64,000 bases of DNA, taken from assembly GCA_013115135.1 (NCBI GenBank), contig JABANP010000074.1, positions 105,565 through 169,564 of the forward strand. The letters run 5' to 3'. Both the position numbers and the translations under genes were made by a program. Every line of letters begins with the position of its first letter. Position 1 is the stretch's first letter. This document shows positions 36,233-47,600 of this stretch, one piece after another. The notes under the pieces are model-generated. The model saw nothing but the letters and a program-made list of their open reading frames with translations. It did no database searches and was not told where the DNA came from. This DNA comes from Perkinsus olseni (lineage: Eukaryota > Perkinsozoa > Perkinsida > Perkinsidae).

Positions 36233-37948
36233 ATGATGATGTCTCCGCTCTTCTTCGTCTCATGGTGTCTGTTCGGGATTGCTCGCTGCGGGGCTGCTGG
36301 AAGGAGAGGTGAAGTAGTCCTGGCAGACATGCTGCCATCCGGAACATACAGGCCAGTGAAAGATGGTACAGGAGGGGTGTGCTCCTCTCTCCCGCTACTC
36401 ACCAATTTTAAAATGGAAGTCTGGGCAGACGACGGACAACAAGTGGCGAGAGTGAACGCCACGGTCGGCACTGAGGAAGTTCCGATGAGCCAAGGAATCC
36501 CTTTGGTGTGGTATAGCTCTGATATAGTGAGAAAACTAGACCTGAGGCGATATGGGCTCCCGGCAATGACAGAGAAACGATGCTTCCATTTTTCGGAAAC
36601 TGGGCGATATCAGGGGAAGAGCGCTGTAGGTGAGTTCATGCAGCGTCTTTACGGTTCTATGAATAAGAACATCCGAGGCAAACCTGCTTCGCATCTTCTG
36701 TTCTGTCGAGCTGCATCAGCCATCCTGGTTGCTATGGGAGTGGTAAGAAGCGGATCCCGTCTGTCCAAGTTCGATAACACTTTCTGGCTGGAAAGGCTCG
36801 ATTCTAGTGTACAGAGCGATAAGATTGGCAAGGCATCTGTGCATTTTGAGAGTGGAAAGAGAAAAAGACCCTCCGACGACGCCGCCACAAAAGGATTCCA
36901 AAAACTACGGAAAACGGCCGGTGGGGCTGTCGTGTCGCCCAGCGCCGAAGCAACCAGCAAAGACAACCAACAAAACGATCACCTGTCGTCCATAACGTAT
37001 ATGGCAGCGAAGCAAGGCGCAGCCGAGGTGTGCTCTAGCCTTCCAAGTCTGGCCAATTTCGGTATTCAAATTTGGGAAGAAGGTGGACAACAAGTGGCCC
37101 TCGTCGGGGCGAAAGCTGACGAAGAAGTGATACTGATGAGAAGGAAAGGTCGCTTGAAGTGGTATAGCCAGTATTCCACGAGCAGGCTGAGCCTTGCGAA
37201 TTATACATTTTCCGATTCGAAGAGACGCTGTTTCCATCTAACGGAACTTGGAAGAAACAAGAATAGTGATGTTGGCGAGTTCGTGAAGGCCCTGTACCAT
37301 CAGTTGGGGCACGGCATTTCCAGTCCGGAGCCCGCCAGCCAACTCGTATTCTGCAACACGACAGCAGGTCTTCTGGTCGGTATGGGGATCAGAAGGGACT
37401 TGCAGTTCATATATGGTTTCGATCATTCCTTCTTGGTCACCAAAACTGGAGTACATGCTCTCTACGATGAGCTCCGCGGTGTAGGCTCATCAGCTCCAGT
37501 CGGAGTACTCCATGACCGAGGTCGCCGTCCTATCGGCAAGGGAAAGTCGGATTTCAGCACTGCTCCGCCCGGAATTCTAGCGGATGGAGATTACGAAACA
37601 TCTTATGGGACGGTCCGTATTGGTGTGAGTGTCGGGACCAACTCTTCGACCAGTCGTCGGATTATAGGCTTAGAGCTCTTTGATGCTTTTCGGCAGAGAG
37701 TGATTTTTACCGGCGAGGCGACGACCACTGCCGACAACTGTATGCACTTCGATCTGCCGGCTCTCAGCGGTTCACTGTCGTTGCATGCTATTAGATCATT
37801 CCTAGACCACCACGGGTTCACTCCGGATAAGATCAGCATTTGTTATACTGATAGGATCGGCTGGGCTCTGAATTTCTATAAGAAGGATACGAGTGATGGC
37901 CAAACTACCACAGCTCTCGAGCTCAGTCTCAAAGGCCCCGTAGTTTGA
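36233..37948 (+). CDS. Secreted repeat-module protein, 571 aa (two LPSGTY-type modules plus C-terminal module)
   Basis: Tandem paralogue of the gene at 32786, also intronless. Signal peptide MMMSPLFFVSWCLFGIARCG. Module 1 starts at LPSGTYRPVKDG (about residue 34); module 2 at about residue 248 has lost the usual start (SSITYMAAKQ) but keeps VCSSLPSLANF, GQQVALV, RRCFHL and F.KALY.QLG. The C-terminal module (about residues 449-566) matches that of the first gene closely, and its last 141 nt are about 94% identical at DNA level (9 differences by eye), far more than the rest. One upstream-type module fewer than the first gene, so the pair differ by module gain or loss. Three ATG codons follow in succession; I use the first. 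Function unknown. Confidence 0.85.
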   Translation: MMMSPLFFVSWCLFGIARCGAAGRRGEVVLADMLPSGTYRPVKDGTGGVCSSLPLLTNFKMEVWADDGQQVARVNATVGTEEVPMSQGIPLVWYSSDIVRKLDLRRYGLPAMTEKRCFHFSETGRYQGKSAVGEFMQRLYGSMNKNIRGKPASHLLFCRAASAILVAMGVVRSGSRLSKFDNTFWLERLDSSVQSDKIGKASVHFESGKRKRPSDDAATKGFQKLRKTAGGAVVSPSAEATSKDNQQNDHLSSITYMAAKQGAAEVCSSLPSLANFGIQIWEEGGQQVALVGAKADEEVILMRRKGRLKWYSQYSTSRLSLANYTFSDSKRRCFHLTELGRNKNSDVGEFVKALYHQLGHGISSPEPASQLVFCNTTAGLLVGMGIRRDLQFIYGFDHSFLVTKTGVHALYDELRGVGSSAPVGVLHDRGRRPIGKGKSDFSTAPPGILADGDYETSYGTVRIGVSVGTNSSTSRRIIGLELFDAFRQRVIFTGEATTTADNCMHFDLPALSGSLSLHAIRSFLDHHGFTPDKISICYTDRIGWALNFYKKDTSDGQTTTALELSLKGPVV

Positions 37949-38658
37949 GGGCTTCAAGCAGCTCGGTTCCTTCTCTCCACCTCTTCGACGCCGCGGGTTG
38001 GGGTCCCAGCTTGGGGCTGATTGAAAACTTATTATTGAGCACCGCTAAGCTGATACTCGATGCATTGTTGTGATGTACCCCTCCATGTTATTCGATACAC
38101 CCTGATGTTGATGTCAGCCTCGGGCAGCACCGGATTCGGGTTGAGTGGGGGACGCGATGACTAGTCACTCGTCCTTCTTCTTCTTCTTCCTCGAAGTCTT
38201 TGAATGCGGCACGGCCCATTGGGCCCTATTTTCGCCTTAATGCACCCAACGGGTGAGCAATATATCATCAAGCCCTCAGGCGAATCGCTTTCAAACTGTG
38301 CAAATTCTCTTTAATATCATCATGCGACGCTGGTGGGCTAAAATAAGACGACTGTGCGGTCAATACTCAAATAGCTATCTCGCTTCAGTCACGCCCCTGG
38401 TCAATACATTTTGACTTTGCCCACCCACGCTTGTGGTAGAGGCGTCCGTCTGACACTGTCAGTGTGCTAGCTCTGTTTACTTCCGAGTTGAGCGGGGTAT
38501 GGAGAAAGCTCGATTCGCTACTCCGCAGTAACAGTTATAACAAAGCATTTCCTTCACCAGTCGCTACTCAATTTCAACTAGTATTTCAATTTCGCTAGTT
38601 CAACGCAAATCAAGGTTCCCTCAACATCATCACAATGATACATTATCATTGGCTCCAC
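37949..38658. other. Convergent intergenic region
   Basis: Lies between the 3' end of the plus-strand secreted gene and the 3' end of the minus-strand surface gene. A CTT microsatellite (TTCTTCTTCTTC) is at about 38177. Nothing else supported. Confidence 0.5.
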
Positions 38659-41600
38659 TCAGTGAGCGATGATTACCATGAATAACAGCAATAAATTGAG
38701 ACTTAAGTGACTTATCAAACAGCCATGAATTACTGAGTAAGCTCCCGCAGTCGGCCCTGAAGGGCCAGTAGACGCATAGGGCACCGGAGATTCTTGACCA
38801 TACTGATACCTAAAATGGGTGAAATACTCCAGGAGCGGAAAATTCTACACAACGTTTACCCTTCGAAAACATGTTGAAATACCAAATTGCGATCTTCGCC
38901 GAACATTTTCAAGATCCAGTAGTTGGCGTTCGGCAGCTGCGAAGGGTTCTTAACAGCGAAACTTATGAGCACCTGAGCCCCATGATGTGACGGACGAAAC
39001 AATGAAAGACCTCACCGTTCCCTCGCGAAGGCCGTTCATTTCCGTTGTCCCCACCAGAGTCTGGGTTTCCGATTCCCTATTGAGACGAATTATCAGACGA
39101 TTCCCAGCAACTGATACCTGATGAAACAATACCACACCAATCGCAACTCAGGACGAGCTCCCAGTTACCGGTGCCACATCCGAGGCGGGAAGATTTTCGG
39201 ATAGAATGACGTTGGAGGGAGCGGTGAAGCCGACGTCTTGGGGGGCCTCAATCTGATACACAATGATAACCGCAGTGTAGCACGTTGTGGATCCCATTAT
39301 AGTAGTGATACAATTGTGCCATTCTCACTTGTATTTCGGTCACTTCTCCGGGCTGCATGTCTCGAGTGATCTTCAGGACCACTTGTAACCTCGAGATGCT
39401 CTGGGCCTCTACTGCATCCCACGCCAAGGCAAAACCAACCAGTGGAACGTTGAGGAGCTCCTAAACAGAAGACGACACAACGAACTCCGCCGAAACAAAG
39501 CCTGAATTCTCAGCCGACAGCGGCTCGGAAGCGGAGCGCCACGGTTGAAAGAAGAAGGTCCATCGCGTCTCACCATTCCTGGTATTATCATATTAGCATC
39601 GATCGTGTTGCCTTCTCTGTCTCGAACTACGAGTCCGAAGGCGTTCCCGCTAGAGCCACTGTCGGGATCAGGAATGGGAGGAGCGCCCGGGTTCACGACC
39701 TCGACAGCGAAGGTGAAGCCCCTGTGAAAATGGCGTCACAGGGGATCGAACTCGGGTGACACCTCTCTTACACTTCCTGCTCGATAAACACGTTTGAGAA
39801 GAAAAGCGTGATGACCGATTCCAACAAGCTGGCCTGATCGCTGCACTCCGGCGGCTCAGCCAGGCCGACGCGATATGAAGGGGTGCACTTGAGAGCATAG
39901 CCGCTGTCCAGAGGAGGTGTCTGCGATGAAATTAGATAAGCCCTAGCGACATGAACTTGGGAGTCGCAATTTCATCACAATAATTTGTAACAACGACAGT
40001 CTCTTCGAGGCAAAGCCCCGAGACGGGCCGGCAGCAGCAGCCGGCTCGGAAGCTTACTATGTCCACTTGGATGGGACCGATGATCTCTTTTGACGGGACG
40101 AATGTGAAGAATCCTGGAGCGCTCACTCCGAGACGGTTATTGCCTCGGAACCTGCCGGAATCAGGGCAATTTCGTGGCGCGCGAAATATCCGCGGTCCTA
40201 CTCTGCTTCCATAGCGTTTATTTCATAGCCTTCCTCGGTTTGAATGTTCCGGTAGAGGGAGCTGTCGCTGTCTAGGAAGAGGGCGAGTCGCCAGAAGTTG
40301 TTTGCCGGGGTCACATCAGGATTTATGCACACCATCTCGATAACCGTTTGACCTGCGAGACGGCCCGACGTCAGTATGGTAGCGATGGCATGGAGCTCGT
40401 GTAAGGGTTGCGATTTTAAAGACGTTCCTGGAGCAATATTGACTCAATATGATCCACTGAGAGTGCAAATGCGATTGGTTGTACACCTCAGCTGGGAAGC
40501 CAGGTGCGAGGAAGGTATCATTTGGAGCATGCGAACCAAATCGAGAATGCAACAACTCTGCGACTTTTTATGCTACAACTGCGACTGTAACAGATATGAG
40601 TGATCAAGTTCGACTATTCCCGACGACAATCATTCAACAGCAAGTCATATTGCCGTAACAACAACCTGGATCGTCCGCGGAGCGGAGGAAGCTCCACAGT
40701 TCAGCAGTTCTACCGGGAGAAGCTCTCGAACGACGAACTCCCATATCATGGTAAAGTTATAAGATTTCGCGCGCCACGAAATTACCCACCTGCTTCCAGG
40801 ATATCCCTAGTGGTACTGAGCGTAGCCACGTTATTATTGCCGATACATCCGCCGAACACCGACCCGCTGCCCTCCGTAGAGGAGCTCTTCAGACAAGAAC
40901 TCCCGGAAGAGAATTTGAACCCGAGGGGAGCTGTTATCTCCAGCGATACGTAGGTCTCGCCACGCAGCATTGCGGCCAGAGAGAAGGATATCTGAGGTTG
41001 AAGCTAGTATATCACGGAATCAGCGTCCACTGGACTTTGTTAGAACGACTTCTCTGTCAGGAATCTAAGCTCGAGTGTGACACATATATTCTCGGCGACG
41101 ACGCGACTCGAAAACCAGGCTGATGATAATGATGCGCCCTCACAGATATCGACAGTGGCAGACACGAGAACGGCTGTTGTAAAGCCATAATGATGAGAAT
41201 AACAATATAGAATTATATACCCATACACGTACAGTGTCACATGAGAGACACGCAGGCCCGTGGCAGTTGACACATGACCACAATGTCTATACAACAATAT
41301 GCCTCTCTAGATGGTAAAGATGGTATATGAATCGATGGAGAGACGAGTAAGGAACTACAGCCTACTCTGAGGATAATCTCAGCTCCCGGGGTTTGCAGCT
41401 CCGGCACGACCGAGAAGGGCAGCGTCCCGACCAGAGCGAAACCGGGAAAGCCCAAGTCGTTGGTCGCCACCACAACCTCATCATACACGGCTTGAACCAG
41501 CCATCTCGATTCGCCTGATACATGCATTCCCACCGAGGACACGGTCTGGGGTTGTTACTGTGGTGGGTTTCGGGAAGATCGGCCGTGATAGTAAAGGCGA

Positions 41601-44600
41601 ATTCGTTGTCCTCGGTTATGTCTGCTGATAGGAGAATCTTGTACACGTATTCAGAAGTGCCGGTGGGGGCCTGACACGACAGCATTCGCTCGTGCGACCA
41701 GGGGCAAACTGGCGGACAGAAGGGGTGAAAAGACTCCGTGGAGTGATTTCCCCCAGCTTGAACGGGGATAGCGTAAGCAAGCCCATATTATATAGGTAAT
41801 GATGACTAATGATTATATTTATATATATTAAATTAAGATAGGTGTCGGACGCACGGTTTGAACCGGCATGAAAGTTGTTAGGAAGAGATACTAACAACTC
41901 GTAAGTCATCATTGCGGCGGCACAAGGCAAACAATGAGAACATCACATACTTCTAAGGATTATTAATTAGATATCAGATACTTGATCGATTACGATTCTC
42001 AATTAACCTCATAGAATACCAAGATTATCAATATTTATGGTATCACAATATATTTATACGCTACAATATCAAGACAGTGAGGGTCAGACTTACCGGGTCC
42101 AAACCGTGCTGTCCTTCCTCCTCTACGATGCCGCTCAACCTCACAAAAGTGTCATTCTTCAATACATACCCGGGAGGGGCGTGCAGCTCCAGGACCGATC
42201 CACCTCGGATCAGATCAGAATCTGTGAGAAGCACTCAATCCACGAATATCGCAATCACAAGAATCGGTCAGCCAGGCGCGTGCCGCTGCGAAGTTTCCTA
42301 ACCTCTTCAATTCGTCTGATTCCACCAACCAGTTGTCAGTGAGAGAGGCATCTCGACATAGCTAGCACACCCTCGGTGCACAACAGAACCAGCGCTAGAA
42401 TTGACTTTCTCACTAGTCTTCGATATTCATCATACCACTTTTTCCCGGAATCTAGGCCTCCCTAGTCGAGCAGGCCGTACTTACTTCGTAAGGCGAAATA
42501 AATGACGGAGTCCTTCGCGCCGTAAACCCTCGGGTCAATCCTGCTATCCGAGTGGACACGGATGCTGCCAAGGATCTCGAAGCCCTCGGCGCCCAACTTA
42601 GCATCTTTCTTGGAGTCACTCTCGACAGTGTCAAGATAGGTGGTGATGTCCCAGGCAGATGGGCCGATCTCGGCCGGATTCTGCACGTCTTCGAGGACGT
42701 ATGAGAATTCGACCTCGCTGCGCAAGGCGGTGGAAATGGTGACGTCCCAAAGGCCTCGTTTGAGTATCTCGTCCGTGGCTTGGATCTCGGGAGGGGTCCG
42801 CAGAGCCACGGTGCTCATGCCGAAGTAAGAGTCGGCCCGGCCAGCAATGCGGCCTTGGATGACCACTAGGTTAGCTTGGGTCACCGGGGTGAGCTCGATC
42901 TTTACGATGCCTAAGTAGTAATCGTCACTGCGCCACGAAATTGAGCGCCCCTACAGTAGCCGCTCGTTGCTCTGACTAAGGGCTCCAACAGGGAGATGCT
43001 AACCTCCTTCAACTGAGGTACTATGATGTACCTAATATTGCACGAAATACCTTGGATAAGAATCGAACTCACGCGGGTTTCGTAGGGTTGGTGGCCAGGC
43101 CGCCCCACTAACCACTGGAGTATCCAGTCCTTCAAATCTGCCGCCCCATCTCACCCGTCCAGTACAGCACTGGCATGAACATCTCTCCCACCCGACTTCA
43201 AATGCTTCACTTGGTACGTATTATCTTCAGGAGTGCTCGCCGGGTTCATCGACGCTACCGTGAAGCGAATGTACGTCTGACAAACCGAGCCGCCACTACC
43301 AACGATGTCCACAGGCACAAGGGGGACGCAGTTCGAAAGATGCGCGATCCAACCGGAACTATTCCATTCGGTGTTTACAGCGGAAAAATTCGAGAAATCA
43401 GTCCGAAAGGTTTTCTAATTTCAGTCTTTAACGGCATCACGCCAGGCGATTTTCATCACCACCATCTGCATCAATGAGTCCTTCCGCAGTACGACCGAAA
43501 GTCGTCGTGAACTTCAGCCGACGCTTCGTACGCGACAGAAGAGTCGGGTTTGTGGGCCTTCCCAGGCGGCCGTTACTCGTCTATGGCGACCTCGTGGCAG
43601 AGACATCACTATACCAAACTCACGGGTGTAGCTGAGGCTCCATGAAACCATCAAAATTGTCTATGGAACCTTCACATTCTATGTCGTGCACGAGCGACTA
43701 ACCCGAGAAATGGCAACAACGATTCTATCAATAGCGATGCGACTGTAGCGGAGAAGGCTGCTGACCCAGCATCCCTACCGAATGGGGCAAGGTCCCATCC
43801 TGAATGCTCCAAGACATCATGTTAGCCGAGCAAATGGGAGGACTTCGCTCCAGCGCTACCGGAGGTACCGAAACGTGTGGTATCAAGGCGTAGTCGGTGC
43901 ACGTCTGTTTGCCTGAGCCGGGATGGTGTTGAACCGAGCGCGGCCTTTTGATGAGCCAGCCGCTGACCTTTTTTGTTGAGTTCGAAGCCTTGGGGCGCCA
44001 GAAGGACTATCTCGTCGCCGGCAACGACTCTGTCGGGGAAGGCAATGAGAAATTCGAAGCGGACATCAGTCAGGCCGTTCTGTGAGGATGCAGAGAGCAT
44101 CGAGAAGGTAGTGGTGAGGAGGTTCACTCCAAAACCTGAGAGGAGACGACTCCAAACCTAGGCGAGAGAATTTCGTGGCGCAGTGACGCAGCACCGAGAT
44201 ACCGGCCACTCCAGTTTGACGGTCCAGCGTCTTGATGGGCGAAGAACGATCATCCGGTGACCATTGGAAGACGCTGGGCTATTCTCTCAGAATGGAGTCC
44301 TGTGCGCGACTAGTGTGTTCGGGTATGCTACCAGCCCGTCCAGTACGACGGCGAATGATGAATGAAAATAGCAAGTTCTCGCGTGAGCACTCCTTTCATG
44401 GCACAGTCTACGGTGAGACATGGGGCGAGCTCTCGTGGGGCGCTATAGTATACCCGAATTCCAATGCTTTCAAGAGTTCAACCTATTTTTGATACACATA
44501 GGATGCCCACTAACAAAGCCGCCGCCGCCGCCGAGAGAATCACAGACAAGTTTTTTGAATTGTGAGGCCCGACGCTGACCTGGGAACTGTGCGTAGTCCA

Positions 44601-47600
44601 GTGTAGATGTGATAGCTTCGGTGTCGAAGGACTGGAACGTCCAATACTTCACTGGTGCCACCGAGCTGGGGTTAGTCACCATCAGCGTGATCTGATAGAT
44701 GACATTACTGGTTAGCTCTTGGCCTGATAGAACCTGAGAAAGAGACGAGCATATGGTTGAAGTTCGGTGCGTAGATGATATCGTTCGCCGAGTGACGATG
44801 CGGCCGTGCACTATTCGCTGCCACGGCTTTTCTGTTTCAAAACGATTTCCAAAAATCACGGGCCCTGTTTCGTTCTTTCCAGCACAACGATTGGGGAGGA
44901 GGACTGCTCGCCGACGACGAGAATTGCAATCGATATCGAGAGAGTTCACGAACCACAATGAGAACGCCGAACGCGAGGCATGAAGGCCTCAGTGACGCTG
45001 CGTCATACTCAGGTCGAGTAGGCTACTATTAGTTCTGGTTGTTAGTAGTAGCGGCCGCGCTACTACTATCAAGCTAATGATAGTAGGACTATTAGTAGCG
45101 GCAGTTGACTGACCAATAGTTGGCATTCATTAGACGGTCTAGCCGCTCCTTGGCACAGCACTTCGATCGGTGTACCAGCATCTCTGTCGACTACTGTAGC
45201 ATCACATTCCGAGTCTATCAAGAACCCCGCCGGCGCCAGAATCTGAAACCATACCGGGCTCAACCTTCCCGTATCCAATTATCAACACATCAATCAAAGA
45301 TTCTGACTGGGGCTTACATTGATGAGGCCTCCCGCCGGGACAGTGTTTGTGATACCGAGATTGATGGTGACAAGGTTTCTAGTCGGGAAACCGCCCGAGC
45401 TGGTGCTCGTGTCGCTTGCAGTGATTTTCCCGTAGAAGAAGGCCCAGACGGGGAAGCCGTCGATGGGCTCTGAAGCCTCGCCAGCAAACTCGATCAGCCA
45501 CTTGTTCCACTGTGGGGTCTCGTTAGGGTTTCGCAAGATTGCAAGACGGAAGACGTAGTTCTTCTCAGCCGTGAGGCCCTGGTTTATGGCCATGCGGGCC
45601 ACGTTGCCTTCGCAAGTACAGCGCGTGATCTCCCCGAACGGCGGATCTGGCCAGGGCTCGTAGGACTGAGTATACCCAGCTGGAAGAGTTCTGTCTTCTG
45701 TCGACTTCGTGGCATCGAAGACCTGTCATGAACATAATGGTGATCAATGAAACGGCTAGATTGTTGTGTCCAACGCCGGTCGAAGTCGTCTTCCTCAGAT
45801 CGCGATGGCTCAACTATGTGGGTAGCCCTAGTTAACTTACTCGGGAAGAATCAGTGACGACTTCACATTCATAATCAAACTCGAAGCCTGTTGGAGCCGT
45901 GACCACCAGCTCTCCATCAACGTTGTCTTCCGTCAGGGCGAACGAGAATATGAGCTGATTACGGATGCCTGAGCAGATTGGATGATGATGCCAGGACTCA
46001 CCACCCTACGGGTGAATCACAGAGGCAGGGAGACAATGAGGCACGGCACGGAGCAACGTATCCTCCATTATGATTGCCAACTCGCCCCGGCCCTCAACAC
46101 CGTTACAGCGGCGGGCCATGGGGAGCTACTCTACCAAAGAGACTCGGCATCCTACTCACCAGGGCGATCATTCCTTCCTGTAAGCCAGTAGCTGAAGTCC
46201 TCTAGGGAGCAGTTGGTCGACACCGAGCCCACGCCGCAGGCTTCCCGTCGACGCTGCTCTACCAACTGATATGCGTGCATCGGAGTCTTCACCAGGAACC
46301 CTGGCACCTGATCATCAACCAAATGGAAGGCTCACTGTGTCTACCATAATACTGCTCTGCGTGACTTAGCGAGACTCTAGACATCATCGGTTCAACAACA
46401 TCGCGAAGCATTTCGAGCAGTTCACAACGCTGACGCCCACCTCTGTTGAATAGTCCAAGTAGGTCTTCTCGCTGATGACCTCGTAGCTGTGGAACGTCCA
46501 GGTACCAACAACATCGCTCACTGTGCTCGGATTCTGGACGGCGAGGCAGAATTTGTACATGTCCGCGCCAATGCCACTAACGCCCGCGGTGATGGTGACC
46601 ACTGGGGTGTCTTGGGCGGTCTCGTCCACTTCGTATCGGCAGTAGCTGTCGGTCGGCAAGGCCATGAAGCCTGGCGATGTGAGGGTCACGCAGTCTCGCT
46701 CAAAGATGAAACCTGTCGGTCCTTCTATGACCAATCCTCCACCTCTGAAAACGGAGAAACGATCTCGGTGGGACTCGAACCCACAATCTTTGGTTCCGAA
46801 GACCAACGCCTTATCCATTAGGCCACGAGACCACTGATAAACTCACCGGACAATAGGGGTGATGGTTTGTATACGAAAGCACAGCTCGTTGTCTGCTGCT
46901 CCAGCAACACTGGTTCGATAAGTAACTTCTCCGTTGATAAGTGCTTGCACTGGCGGAGCATCCGCCACTCCTGCCTGCCCAACGAAGCCGTCACGCGCCA
47001 CAAAATTGTCCGTCACCTCACCTCCGAACGATCTGTTAGAGTCGTCTCATCGAAGCCGAGTTCGAGAATGAAGACGTTCGAGCTCGCGGTCGGAGTGTTC
47101 CGAGGAACCCTTATTTTAGTCTTTATACCGTACTGGCTGCCAGCTATGAGATCGCTGCTCAGGTAGGCGACGATGAGCTCGTTGAAAGGCTCCACGATCG
47201 GCCGACTGGGAATCGTCGTCAACGGAAGATCAGCATCCGTCCCTTCAACCACCTCGGACTCTGCCAGGCCAACTTGACGCGACCTATATCTGAGCGGAGC
47301 GAAGCGTTTCATATTCTCTCACATTCGTTCGTTGCGAAGCCTCACTTGAACTGCTCTGCAGTGAACTCCCATTTGTAGCCTCCCGGCGCCACAATTCTGA
47401 AGTTTTTCTTCGTGTCCCGCTGCACAATGATCGGGAAAATGGTGATGTCAGTGGCTAGGTCCGTCTCCAACACCGCAGGCCGCAAGTCAGCCAAGGTGAC
47501 CCCAAAATTCGTAGCAGGCATTCCCCGTTGATACACAGCCCATGGCAAGCTGCCGCCGTCCTCTGGGTCCTTCGGGTTCATTCTCACATTATAGAAGCTT

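Noticed and set aside
46384..46818. Open frame beginning MDKALVFGTKDCGF
   Set aside because: The first ~27 codons are the translation of the tRNA-Arg gene and intron; the real exon begins at 46744.
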